A stretch of 64,000 bases of DNA from Endothia cerciana. Lineage: Eukaryota; Ascomycota; Sordariomycetes; Diaporthales; Cryphonectriaceae. The stretch lies in contig JALRMH010000067.1 in NCBI GenBank assembly GCA_026119935.1, positions 62,001 through 126,000 on the forward strand, read 5' to 3'. A program made the position numbers and the translations under genes. Within the stretch, counting starts at the first letter, position 1. Every line of letters begins with the position of its first letter. Below the pieces are notes generated by a model. The model did not search any database. It was not told the origin of the DNA and saw nothing but the letters and a program-made list of their open reading frames with translations. Below, piece after piece: positions 10,840 to 21,610 of the stretch.

Positions 10840-11556
10840 CTTGAGCCTGGAGCTGATCAGCCTGGTTTTCAGCAAGGCTTATCACAAGGCCCAGCAGGCT
10901 ATAGAAAGAAGGGGAAAGACTCACTTCAATGGCTGTCTGATGTGACCGAGGGAGCTTGTAAACCTTTTAAATAAGGCGCGTGACACAGTAGGGATTGATC
11001 CTGCTTGGCCGGTTTCTCTAGGTCAGGAATTGATGGGATGGTATACTTTCCAAGAACGTGAGGCTCCTTGAGCGAAGACAATGCAGGCGGTGCCCGACGA
11101 GTTGTACGCGTCCACACGCATCTATCAAGGTACTTGGGTTGGGGTGGGAAAGAGAAAGACTCAATTGGTCTGAGATGGTCAGTGAGGCGACAAGAGAACT
11201 TTGGATTCTCTTGAGGCTCCCAGAGCAGCTTCGTTGGCAATGAGTAGAGGGACGGGTATGCGAGTGCTGTAGTTGATGGCACGCCTTTAGGTCAAGGTGC
11301 TTCAGCACAATCCAAAGGCTGTGTTGCTTCAAGGCGAGGGAGCCAACAGTCGCACATGAGGAGTTGAATGCTGCTCAGGTCTTCAGGACGAAAGCCTGAT
11401 AGGTGAAAGAGAAAGTTAAGATGCCAGGGAAGAAGGCAGGTAAGAGATGTGAGCTCCAGAAAATAGGATGGGAAGCTCGGACCTCCACAGCTCTGCAGAA
11501 TCAGAAAATTGTTGGCTTCAAAGTCTGGGGATCAAAAAGTAAGGAAAAGTATCAAC

Positions 11557-11645
11557 ACCTTCGTCTGAAGAAGGTACTGGGATCGGTCTGGAGGTTCCAA
11601 TAAGTTGAGACTATATTTACGTAAGCTGTATCAAGCACTCACTGT
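11557..11645 (+). repeat. Diverged direct repeat, copy 1
   Basis: Copy 1 of an approximately 89-bp unit whose second copy lies 125-126 bp downstream. The shared core includes GACTATATTTACG and AAGCTGTAT. The copies differ largely by C/T and G/A transitions, as repeat-induced point mutation (RIP) would produce. A short CCTTC...GAAG hairpin sits at the left end. Confidence 0.6.
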
Positions 11646-11681
11646 TTCTGTAAGTAGTTTCTTCACGGTGAAATAACAACC

Positions 11682-11770
11682 TCCTTTCATTTGAGGGAGG
11701 TACCTATTGGATCAGTCTGTACATTCAATAAATTGTGACTATATTTACGGAAGCTGTATTAAACACTTGA
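11682..11770 (+). repeat. Diverged direct repeat, copy 2
   Basis: Copy 2 of the unit at 11557-11645. It is more AT-rich than copy 1 (for example TTAAACACTT against TCAAGCACTC). A CCTCC...GGGAGG hairpin sits at the position matching the hairpin of copy 1. It could be a fragment of an inactivated mobile element. Confidence 0.6.
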
Positions 11771-12350
11771 TTTTTTGTTTTTGTTTTTCTTTGGCTCTCT
11801 CATTCACTCTGTCAACATCTATCATCCTGCTTACAACGCACCATGTGGTCTTGGTCGAGTACATTCTGCTAAGCTAACTTTGAATATGTTCTCAGACTCA
11901 ACCGGCCCTTCATATCCCATCCTCTGAGAGTGGCAAGGCCTGGAAGAGAGCTACTAGTCCTGTATAGCTACAGCAAATCTAAGTTTACACACATTGAAAA
12001 CACTGTTCCACCCGGCTATTTCAATCATAGCGTCTAAGTAGTACTGAAAGTTGTGAAGTAGCAGCCTCAGAAGTGACCTTGATATTTGTATATTTTTGAG
12101 CCCTCTCCCACTTACATGAGGTGCTTCCAGGGGTTCGCGGGTGTCGGTATTTAGCCGATCTTTACCCACACTCGGAGCTCTCCTGGGCGCTGTGAACGCT
12201 CACTACGTCATCAGTGTTCAATTAAGCCACCAGCACCTTCAACAACTCTCTGAAGAGTGTCTGACTCTACTCTTCACCACAGCGTCCTGCCAAACTTGTC
12301 CAAAGCATACTGGCTATGTCGCACCACATGAAACCAAGCAAATCATTGAT

Positions 12351-14953
12351 ATGAGGCCCCTCCTCTCCTTTGCGCGAGGGCAGCCCTCATGCCTCCGGAT
12401 CCGCCCGTCCTGCCTCCCCCTGCCGAGATGCTCCGGTCCGACTACGCATCCTGTCTTCCCGAAGCGATGGGCATCCGAGCCTTCCTGCCGCCAGAGTCCA
12501 TGGCAATGGCAACGGCCACAACAACTCCAGTCGCATAGACAATCGCGGTGGCAGTGGCACCAGAGCGGCCCGCGACAAGGAGCCGGCCCGAGGCCCAGCC
12601 CACTCCTGGCCGCCTCCAGCGGGGCCGCCCTGGGCACAGCTGCCTTTGTCGAGATCTCCGAGAACACGGAGACGGACAACGGGGATACGGGAGAGAGTCG
12701 CATGCTCGAGGTGTCTCGCGCGGAGATATCCAAGGAGCTGGACCCCAACGATCGAGGGCTCTCACGCCTGCGCAATAAGATCATATTATTCCTGGACATC
12801 TACATATGGGAGCCTCTCTGCACCGGAGTCCGCTTCCTGCACCTTGCCATCATCTTCGTACCTGTCTTCTTTGCCGTTCCGGTGATGTGGCTCGGAAGGC
12901 GACAGAAGGACCGCGATAACGAGAGGACCGGCACATTGTGGTGGTACAATTTCCTCGTCAAGAGCATGGAGTGGGCCGGCCCGGCTTTCATCAAGGTGCG
13001 TACGACGAGATAGCGGGTGCTTTGAGGGTGGTTTCTCTGGGAGGGGCTGGGGGGGGGGGGGACGTGATGATATGCTCTGCAGCCAGCCGATCGTGAGGGT
13101 CATCCGAGGCAGACCATAGACTCCGGCCTTATGATGGGTACCCAACGTCTTAAACTCTAGGTTTTCACCTCTGTATTGGAGTGATACCTGCCTCGGGAGA
13201 GCAAGTGAACGGCAAAGGCGAAGGACAATGCGATGGATGAGCAAGCGCGATCCAGGATCAAAGCATGGCAGGGTTGAAGCAGGCTGATTGCGAGAGACGT
13301 GAAAACCGGTAGCTAATAAGTGTGTCAATAGTTGGGTCAGTGGGCTGCCTCGCGTTCCGATATCTTCCCGACCGAGATGTGCGACATTATGTCGAAGTTG
13401 CACTCCAACGCTCCTGCTCACTCTTTGCACGCTACGAAGCGCACTGTGCAGGCCGCGTTTGGCGGGCGAGCCTTTGACGACATTTTCGACGAATTTGACG
13501 AGACCCCTCTCGGTGTGGGAGCCATCGCCCAGGTGTATAAAGCCAAGTTGAAACCTGACTTGGCAGTGCCGGGAGACGTTGACCTACTTGACGACAAATC
13601 ACAGGGCATCCTGCGGCATAATGTGACCAAGGTGACCAAGAACGTGGGCACAGTCTTGAAGAGCACGCCAAAACGGGTGCCGTCATCCTATGTTGCTGTG
13701 AAAGTCTTGCACCCCGGCGTGGAGCGCATCGTCCGCCGGGACTTGCGCATCATGGGCTTCTTTGCGTCATTACTCAACGCCATACCGACTATCGAATGGC
13801 TTTCACTGCCCGACGAGGTCAGCCAGTTTGGTGAGATGATGAGGTTGCAATTGGATATGCGCATCGAGGCTGCCAACCTGGCCATCTTCCGCAAGAACTT
13901 TAAGAACCGTCCCACGGCGTGGTTTCCATTCCCATATTCGGAATTTACCACGCGAAATGTTCTGGTGGAGGAGTTCGCCCAAGGCATCCCGCTGGCTGAC
14001 TTCATGGAGAATGGAGCTGGTGTCTTCCAGCAGGATATTGCCTCCGGGGGTCTGGACGCCTTCCTTCGCATGTTGCTGCTGGATAATTTCGTCCACGCTG
14101 ATCTACACCCGGGAAACATCATGGTGCGCTTCTACGAGTCGGAAAAGCCTAGCCTACCGGTCAAGCTCCACCTTCGTCATCAGGACGATGAAGACCAGGC
14201 ACACCCACCGGGCCAGAACGATGTCACAGAGCAGGTCTTGGCGAGGCTGCGGCCGTTTCGGCATGGAAAGGACCCTGAGGCGTGGAGCAGAGAACTGGCC
14301 AGGCTTGATCGAGAGGGCTACCGCCCGCAGTTGATCTTCATCGATACGGGCCTCGTCACGGAGCTCAACGAAACGAATCGTCGCAACTTTCTGGACCTAT
14401 TCCGAGCCGTTGCTGAGTTCGACGGCTACAAGGCCGGGCACTTGATGTGTGAGCGCTGCCGTCAGCCCGAGGCCGTCATCGACAAGGAAGTGTTCGCGCT
14501 CAAGATGCAGCACTTGGTGCTCGGCGTCAAGAGCCGAACTCTGGCGCTAGGGAACGTCAAGATCGGCGATATTCTGCAGGAAGTCCTGGGAATGGTACGC
14601 AGCCATCATGTCCGGGTCGAGGGCGACTTCGTCAATGTCGTCATCAGCATCCTGCTCCTAGAGGGCATCGGCCGCAACCTTGACCCTGAAATGGATCTTC
14701 TCAGCAGCAGCCTGCCTATCCTGCGGCAGCTGAGCGCCCATCAGGGCAAGGGTATGGCCCAGCAGGGCGATTTTAGTATGCTCATGGTGTGGCTGGGCCT
14801 GGAGACGAGGAGATTCCTCCAAATAAGTTTTGAAGACGTGAGTTTCCTGTTCTGGTCCGTACACCCCTGGCCTGGGGGTCCAGAAGCTAACGTTGCCCTG
14901 ATGCTTAGGTCGAGAGATGTGTGAAGTACGATCTCCTCTCGCCCAATGTTTAA
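12351..14953 (+). CDS. cqd1: Mitochondrial UbiB/ABC1 atypical kinase (ADCK2/Cqd1 type)
   Basis: Exons 12351-12995, 13332-14837 and 14909-14953 give about 731 residues. The start at 12351 gives an Arg-rich mitochondrial presequence (MRPLLSFARGQPS). A helix around AASSGAALGTAAFVE and a hydrophobic segment near LHLAIIFVPVFFAVPVMWLG suggest inner-membrane anchoring. The family motifs are present: KLGQ (Lys215-Gln218, with the lysine and leucine separated by a 336-bp intron), the nucleotide loop GVGAIAQVYKA (residues 276-286), YVAVK with Lys339, and the catalytic loop VHADLHPGN with Asp472. IDTG with Asp553 stands where most kinases have DFG. A long polar insert separates the last two. Yeast Cqd1 (YPL109C) and human ADCK2 belong to this subgroup and affect coenzyme Q distribution. 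The subgroup assignment is by motif resemblance. Confidence 0.87.
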
Positions 14954-16110
14954 GCCGACGATAGACTCACCCTGTGGGTTTGGGAGCATAATGTATCATA
15001 CAGAGACGGGCCGGCGTGGGTGATGCACGGTTTTCACGAGATATCCATTTTAGGGAGGGGGGCGACTGGGGGCCTGCATAGATACATCAGATGAGCAATA
15101 CCTGAACGAAGTTTTCAGTAGACAGCTGGAAGTCCTACAGACCCTGGCGGACAATACTGAGAAAGAGAGGGATCATCTGGCGCCACTGATACTGTTGTGT
15201 CGCAACCTGCACCGTCGGGTATAGTGGCAATGACTCCCGAGAAGCAGAGTACCCCGACGCCTCGAGCAGCCTGGATCATGCGGCTCTCGTGCCCGAAGAG
15301 CAATCTCCATCCTCAAAAGCTAAGGGCTGTTTCGATTGCTTATGACTCGATATACAAGTACGATAATGTTACAAATGGTAATTTCCAAACCGATTGTGCA
15401 GTCCGGGTGAGATCTGAGGGACCGGTGATGGAGGATGTACTGAAAAACCATATATGGGTTTAGATTAGCTGCTACATGAAGCGCGGCGACCTTCAGGCCT
15501 GGGTTGGACATTGCATGGTCAATTTGACTGAAGCTTGGAGTGACTCGACGTTTGAAGCTGCGCGATACCGCTGAAGGAGTCAATGAAACAGGCACGCCTT
15601 TTACCCTTCAGGCCCGCCTTCCACACACAGATATGGCCGGTCGCCGCCACAGGCGCAGCGTGAGGCATGGGGCTCACATAAGTTCTGAATCTTTTAGGCG
15701 CCCCGGGCTGCGAGACTCAAAAATTTTTTGTTGATAACGCCTAGGAAGGGCCGTCACGACTGCCCCCACAGCAACATGTACTCTCTAGCGAATGCGCGGT
15801 TTCATCGTTCTCCCCCGCGTCCCCTCGGCCCCTGCTGATCGCAGCGCGGAGAAGGCCTTGAGCCCCAGATGCCAGTATTGCATAGCCCGCGGCAGCCATG
15901 AGCACCCCCGATCATGGGCGTGTGTCACATCGCGAAGTGGACTTCTTGCTCGGCTTTCTGACTTGCCTACCAGGCAGGGCGGCTTCCCTAACATAGAGTT
16001 GAGCACCTGATATAGCCTTGCGCACATGGGTAGCTAGTACACACCGCGCGGTGGCTTAGGATACCCCACACCGCAGGCTCGCTTCCTCAGTGAGGAGGCA
16101 CGTCGACGCG
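14954..16110. other. Convergent intergenic region, no gene seen
   Basis: This 1.2-kb gap lies between converging stop codons and is longer than two fungal 3' UTRs usually need. The ORFs in it are short and lack coding character. I see no structured RNA or mobile element. Confidence 0.5.
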
Positions 16111-17713
16111 TCACGCCGGTGGCAAGAAGGAGGCGAACAAGACCCCTTGTATACAAGCATACATGACCATGAATACCACAAGGCCACTGCCGAGCTGCCT
16201 CGTCTTCGGGGCCCGCAGGCACGCAGCCACCCACCAGTACCAGGCCGGGTATCCGGACGAGAGGCGAGTGATGATCTGGACGTGGTAGCTCGTGAAGGTC
16301 ATGATGACGAGCAGCACCTGTGCAGCGGCCAGTGACCCCACGACCAGCCCCATCCGACGGGTATCGACACCCGAAGCGGCCTTGTGCGTCTGAGAGAGCC
16401 TGGACGCCTGGAAGAAGATATCCTTGCCGCTCTTGGCCATGACGAGGAGCATGGGGGCCGCAAGCAAGAACAGAGGTGAGTTGGACACGGTCCAGTACCG
16501 GAAAGGTCCGCTGTTCCTGTTTGGACTCGTTGAGCTTGTGTGATCTCATGATGGACGGCGCACCATATGTAACAAGTTTGGAAAAGGGGGGAGGGGGGAA
16601 GATGGGTACAACGAGGTGGGCTTGTTCAACGTGATATACATATAGTGGAGCAAATGGAGGACAAGCATGCGACTACTTACCAATATTGGCGCTGGACGAA
16701 GTTGTAGATACTGGGCAGGAGGCTGCGACACCAGGGCCGGACCCCAGCACCGGCCGCGCCAGCGCAGTACATTCTGTATGCCACAAACTGGGGGACGACA
16801 GAGCCGGCAGCCACGAACAGGCCGGAGAGGCCGAGGACGGCTAGTCTCCTGATGTAAAAGGGGGAGTTCCCCGGGCCGAGACCCTCAACCAGGTTGTACA
16901 GCGTGCGGAGGAAATCGAAGGCGAACGGGGCGCCGTTGAGCAGGCCGTTTGTGCGGAACGCGGTGGCCAGGCCGAAGCTGATGGCGGCAAGCAGGGTCAG
17001 GGCATCGCTCGAGACGGGGGCTCCCGACCCCGAAACTGCACAGCTCTTGGCCAGGAGGAGCCAGCCGACAAAGGAAAGGAGGGCAAACGGGCTCTCCGCG
17101 TAGGGGGCAGACAGGAAGAGCCCGGCGGGCGACAGGACATGGAGCAGCGCAGCAACGAGCGCCCATGTGGAGTCCGCCCAGATCTGCAACCCGAGCTGGT
17201 AGAGGACCAGGGCGGACAGGAAGTGGCAGACGTTGGCGATGACGACGCCGAGAAGGGGCAGCACATAGGCGGTGTCAGCGGGCGAGGGGCCGAGGAGCCC
17301 GAGGGAGGCCAGGGCTTGAAGGCATGTCAGCGGGGAGGACGAGCAGGAGGGTGAGGCCGAGGCCGAGGCCGAGGCCGGCGGGGAGGACCTCGTCACTCAC
17401 CGCGGCCGAGGAGGGAGATGCAGGTGGGAAGGGCGGCGTTGAAAGCCCACTCCTGCTCGAACAGGTAGCCCCTCTCGGCGGCCCTGACGAAGTAGATGGC
17501 GTCCCAAGACGTCAGCCTGGTGACCAGGTGGTGGTGGTGGTGGTGTTCCCGGCTGGTGGTGGTGTTGTCGGCGGCGAGAGCGAGGAGGCTCGAAGACGAA
17601 TCGTACGTCGGCCCAACCTGGCTCCCGGCAGCTACAGCCAACAGGAGGGCCTTCCATGCCACGAAGACCGAGATGAGCGTCCCGTGGTGGCCCACGTCCT
17701 GGAGGGCGGGCAT
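16111..17713 (-). CDS. GPI18: GPI mannosyltransferase 2 (PIG-V/Gpi18)
   Basis: Minus-strand exons 17713-17401, 17314-16681 and 16516-16111 give about 450 residues, close to the 433 of yeast Gpi18. The enzyme transfers the second mannose from dolichol-phosphate mannose to the GPI-anchor precursor in the ER lumen. Recognisable features are the N-terminal hydrophobic helix, LTSWDAIYFVRAAERGYLFE (the PIG-V luminal motif), HVLSPAGLFLSAPYAESPFA, and the many hydrophobic helices. Splicing of exon 2 to exon 3 rebuilds QYWNSGPFRYW, which supports the acceptor chosen there. Six consecutive histidines, encoded by a GGT-type repeat on the plus strand, precede the luminal motif. The product supports GPI-anchored proteins such as the large wall protein at 46780-50822. 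Confidence 0.9.
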
Positions 17714-18326
17714 GGCGGTGGTGTTGAGACGGGTGATGCCGAGACGGGTGATGCTGAGATGGGTGAATGCTGAGAACGCGTGATGCTGAGAACGCGTGAT
17801 TGCCCTCCGGATTTGCCTATAGCGGGTAGCTTAGCTGTTGAGAGGTTGACTAGCAGAGACGCGGTCGCGGGGCTCGTCAGGGCTGTCATGGCCTAGGGCC
17901 TGTGGGAAAAAGGGGGGGGGGGCCAGTGCCAAGCAGGGTGGGCCCGCACAGGCGGGTGCGGCATCTTCCGAGGGTCCAAGGTCCACTGAAGCGGTACCTG
18001 TATCTTTTACGCTGGGCCCAGTACAGGGCAACCCGTAGCGTCGGGTTCACATCAGGACCCCCCCCCCCCAATCATAATATTTCATATACATCATAGCACT
18101 GTACTGTAATATGCTTCTCAGCGGGACAGGTAAACCGAGTCATCCTGTTAGCGCGCCATTCCAATTGACAAGAGCCAGTTCCCACCAGGAAGGTAAACAC
18201 GGTGCTTCTGCTTTCTGGTGTTGTTTCTCCTCCAGTATCCTTCCACCATTCCCTATGTGCACCCTAGTTGACAACCCAGCCAACAACAGGTGGCGCTGGA
18301 ACGTGTTCCGGTTGGTCTGACCTGTG

Positions 18327-18370
18327 GTGTGCTGCGGTGTGCTGCGCTGTGCTGCGCTGTGCTGCGCTGC
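18327..18370. repeat. 10-bp tandem repeat (about four units)
   Basis: Four imperfect units of GTGTGCTGCG or CTGTGCTGCG follow one another. It is a simple minisatellite in non-coding DNA. Confidence 0.8.
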
Positions 18371-18673
18371 AGCAATCCTGGAGATGAGGTCCGAGTTTGA
18401 CATTATTGTATATAGAAATGAGGATGGTTTTATATTTTATTTTTAGTGCTGACAGGCGGGGAGTTCATTTCACATCAGGGTGTGGCGCGGTCGGCTTGCT
18501 CAACAAAGGGGGGGGGGGGTTGTGGGCCGTGAGGTGTGGCCTCCTCGTCAGGCCTCGTCAGGCCCCTCAGCCGAATCTCGCATGGCGCTGGCGAGCGGGA
18601 GACTACTCGGAGGAATTAGAGACGTGCAGGAAGACCATCATGGCGATGTGCAGCTCTTGCAGCTGGGGCCCCA

Positions 18674-18690
18674 CCCCCCCCCCCCCCCCC
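18674..18690. repeat. Run of 17 C
   Basis: This is the longest mononucleotide G/C run in the window. It lies in non-coding DNA upstream of the gene at 19934. Confidence 0.9.
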
Positions 18691-18916
18691 ATGCACCCAC
18701 CTGCAGAGCTGCAGAGCTGCAGATTGCGGATGCGGGAATGCAGGCCTCGTCCCAGATCTCACCTCACCTCACCTCACCACCCAGCGACCACATCATCATA
18801 CTCTTGTCCACATCATCAACCCGGGGCTGGGCCTTGAACCCAGCATCTGGGATGCAGGGCTGTTGTGTACTGCATCCGGTACAGCTGTACAAACATCCAC
18901 CCACACCGTCGCCTCT

Positions 18917-19000
18917 CCTCCTGTCTCTTCCTTCTCTTCTTTCTTCTTTTTCTTCCCTTTTCCTTTTCTTTTCTTTTCTTTCTTTCTTTCTTTTTCCGCT
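18917..19000. promoter_or_regulatory. Polypyrimidine tract upstream of the 19934 gene
   Basis: More than 80 bases are almost exclusively C and T, made of CTT and TTTC units. Fungal core promoters and 5' UTRs often carry such tracts. The role is inferred. Confidence 0.35.
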
Positions 19001-19933
19001 GCTCCCGCGAGCTGAGCCCGGCTGTGTCGCCAACATCACCACCGACAGCAGCAGCAGCAGCAGCAGCAGCGCTGTCCCCTCCTCCCGTCCCTCCCACAGG
19101 CAGCCCTGGGAGCAGGCGACGGCGGCGACAGGCTGGACTGGATCCTCTGTATCATCTCGACCCGAACCGGCGAGAAATCCTTCCCGAATTATCCGAGCAG
19201 GGACGACGCGTGTTTCTGGGATTATCCCCCCCGGCTCATGGGTGGTCTCGCACCCTATTCTTAGCCTGCCATCCTTCGTCCACGGCCCACGGCCTCCCCC
19301 CCCCCCCCAAAGGATCTGCACTGGAACTTTGCGCGCCTCGAAATCATCAATCATTTATATTAGTCCCCCTCCCTTCTCCTCCCTGCAGCCGTTCCTCGCA
19401 CGCCCACGCCCAGTTCCCATCCGGCCCGGCCTGTTCAGAGAACACGACCACGACCACGACCACGACCGCGATCCCCGCCGCGCTCTTCGCATCTCCCGCT
19501 GGGTCTTGGCCGTGTGTCGCCTACACCCGGTTCCTCACCTGTCGATACGCGGCTGCGCAGGTGGTTTGGCATTCCTTAGCTGCCTGCGCGCGCCTGGGCA
19601 CTCTCCTCCCGGGGGCGCCAGCGAACGGTCGGGCTTGCACCAGCCACCGACGCCGATGGTTCAGGCTGCAGCTTGAGAGACGGACCGTCGCGACAAGAGA
19701 TCTGCGGGCCTCGAGGCCGAGCTGAGGGGCGAGAAGCTTCGCGACGCTCCACCTGATCGCTCCCCCCCCCCCCCGGCGCCGTCTTAGACCCGGCACCTCC
19801 GGACAGCAGTTTTACCCCGGCCCCCCGTCAGGTCACTCCTACCTCTACCACGGTCCGCCCGTGCCGTACCTTCTTTCTTTCCTCCTCCTCCGCGACAGGC
19901 TGATGCGCCTGACCTTGCCCTGCCGCCGTCAAC

Positions 19934-21610
19934 ATGTTTTTGCATTCGGGGGCGTCCCTCCACGGGCATGAATACACCAGCCCTCAGAACGCCCACCCAC
20001 AACAGCGCAAGAGGCCATTTCTGCGATCGGCCCTTCCCGCTCCCATCTTGCGATCCAGCACGTCTGTTTCCCTCACCGCCAGACAGTCCCCGCCCCCGCA
20101 GAGGCCCAGCGCGAGGAGGCGGCCCGCCTCCGACTTCTACGTGCGCCCCATCTCCGACTTGCTCACGGACGGCTCACCACGAGCCTCCGCCCCCACGACC
20201 CCGGTCGTGCGTTTCAAGGACCCGGATGTGGTGGACACCCCGACGTCCTCCTCCATGAACGAGGACGAGGCACCCTCCCTCTACGAGTCCGATGCTTCAC
20301 AGGCCACCTGCTCCACACCCCGCCGGAGCCGCCGGAGGGCAGCGCCCCGGGGCAGCACCGCCTATCTGCTTGCCCGCCCCGCCCCCAAGCCGCTCTCGAA
20401 GAAGAAGCTGTTCAAGACCATCCGCCCGAGGCTGCTCCTCCAGCTCCAGGAGCTCTCCGCGAACCAGCGGCCGAGGCCCACCATCGACGTCTTCCCGGCC
20501 GCCCTCATAGCTGGCCCCCTGGTCGCGGCCCGCTATATCCACCGCTGTCCGCGGCTGTTTGGCGCCAAGGGCGAACTGGGGCCTCGTGATCTGATCCTGG
20601 TCCGGTCCGAGGACTACACCACCGAGTCCGCCGCCGACGACGACGACGACGACGACAGCTACACCAGCCGGCGGCAGCCAGTCGCCGTGCTGAGTCCGGG
20701 CCGTGGCCCGGGTGACACGGGCGAGGTCGTGCTGGAGGATGGCAGCGTGTGGGCCTGGTCGAGCCACAGGGGTAACTACAGCTTTACGCATATCGACGAA
20801 CACGGTACCTCGGTCACCGTCAGGTGGGCCAGGAGGAGTGCCCCGAAGAGGGTCTCAAGTGCCCCCCCCGCCCCGGGGCCCGGGAGCCTGTCCACCTTTC
20901 CCAGCCCTCCGCCGGCGGGCGGCGATCCTGCGGACCCGGATTACCAATATACATTCAGCATCATCAACCCCCTCGTCAGGCGGCATCCCGTCCTGGCCAC
21001 CCTGTCCCCGCAGTCCCTGGAGATCTACGACGACTACACGACGCCATCCTCATCTTCGGGGAGATATCCTCCCACCCGCCCGGTCAGCGGTGCGTGGGAC
21101 CCTACGAGAGACCCGCCGTCGTCCCCGCTCTCGTTCGAGGAGCCGTCTGCCCGGCGCGAGACCCACCCCGTCGGCGAGGACACAAAAGCCCTCATCAGGG
21201 TGACGGGCCTGTGGCTGGCCATGCGGCTCGGTCCGACGCTCGACTTCGCCGAGGCTGCCGCCGAGTCCGTGCCGCAGAACCCGGCGGCGAGCACGCCTCC
21301 CAGCTTGTGCTCGGCCGCCCTGCCGCGGAGGCAGACGACGGGAGATGCCATCTGCCACCCGCCACCGCTACAGCCGAAAGGCCTCAGGAGGGCCATGAGC
21401 ACAGGCGCAGCCTTCATGATGCAGCGGAGGAGGCGGCAGGAATCGTCCGACGCGCCCGGCCGGGTCACGGTGGAGGCGGGGAAGACGGCGGCCATGGAGG
21501 CCATGGGGAGTTCGAGGGGTGATGAGAGGGCTCCTGCTGCCCGAGGTGTGATCGGTCCTGTACCGAAGCAGGCCCGGAGGGTGAGCTGGTTCAAGAGGCT
21601 GATGCACTAG
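19934..21610 (+). CDS. Unknown protein, 558 residues
   Basis: A single frame starting at the ATG at 19934 (MFLHSGASLHGHEY). The first 140 residues are Pro/Arg/Ser-rich and disordered. Residues about 150-330 look folded: LSKKKLFKTIRPRLLLQLQE, IDVFPAALIAGPLVAARYIH, LGPRDLILVRSEDY, then an acidic run of seven Asp, VVLEDGSVWAWSSHRGNYSF and VTVRWARR. A second patch, YQYTFSIINPLVRRHPVLAT, follows, and later a helix near LIRVTGLWLAMRLGPTLDFA. The C terminus is basic. The alternation of strand-like and helical segments suggests a conserved domain, but I cannot name it. No signal peptide is seen. It is probably a cytosolic or nuclear protein of filamentous ascomycetes. Confidence 0.68.
   Translation: MFLHSGASLHGHEYTSPQNAHPQQRKRPFLRSALPAPILRSSTSVSLTARQSPPPQRPSARRRPASDFYVRPISDLLTDGSPRASAPTTPVVRFKDPDVVDTPTSSSMNEDEAPSLYESDASQATCSTPRRSRRRAAPRGSTAYLLARPAPKPLSKKKLFKTIRPRLLLQLQELSANQRPRPTIDVFPAALIAGPLVAARYIHRCPRLFGAKGELGPRDLILVRSEDYTTESAADDDDDDDSYTSRRQPVAVLSPGRGPGDTGEVVLEDGSVWAWSSHRGNYSFTHIDEHGTSVTVRWARRSAPKRVSSAPPAPGPGSLSTFPSPPPAGGDPADPDYQYTFSIINPLVRRHPVLATLSPQSLEIYDDYTTPSSSSGRYPPTRPVSGAWDPTRDPPSSPLSFEEPSARRETHPVGEDTKALIRVTGLWLAMRLGPTLDFAEAAAESVPQNPAASTPPSLCSAALPRRQTTGDAICHPPPLQPKGLRRAMSTGAAFMMQRRRRQESSDAPGRVTVEAGKTAAMEAMGSSRGDERAPAARGVIGPVPKQARRVSWFKRLMH

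Larger units (their letters stand above)
10840..12350. other. Divergent intergenic region with relic repeat
   Basis: A 1.5-kb gap between divergent genes. Its central part (about 11350-12130) is clearly more AT-rich than the surroundings and carries the diverged repeat pair listed separately. No ORF in it looks coding. Confidence 0.5.
17714..19933. other. Long GC-rich and repeat-rich intergenic or leader region
   Basis: A 2.2-kb region between divergent genes. It is dominated by low-complexity sequence: G or C runs at 17912-17922, 18058-18069, 18508-18519, 18674-18690, 19296-19308 and 19762-19774, a 10-bp repeat array near 18330, and a polypyrimidine block at 18917-19000. Large open frames cross it in several phases, but they are Pro/Ser-rich GC artefacts. 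It probably contains the promoter and a long 5' leader of the gene at 19934. Confidence 0.5.

Noticed and set aside
18480..19676. 398-codon and overlapping 286-codon open frames upstream of the 19934 gene
   Set aside because: They consist of Pro/Ser/Leu-rich low-complexity sequence over polypyrimidine and C-run tracts and show no domain or conserved pattern.
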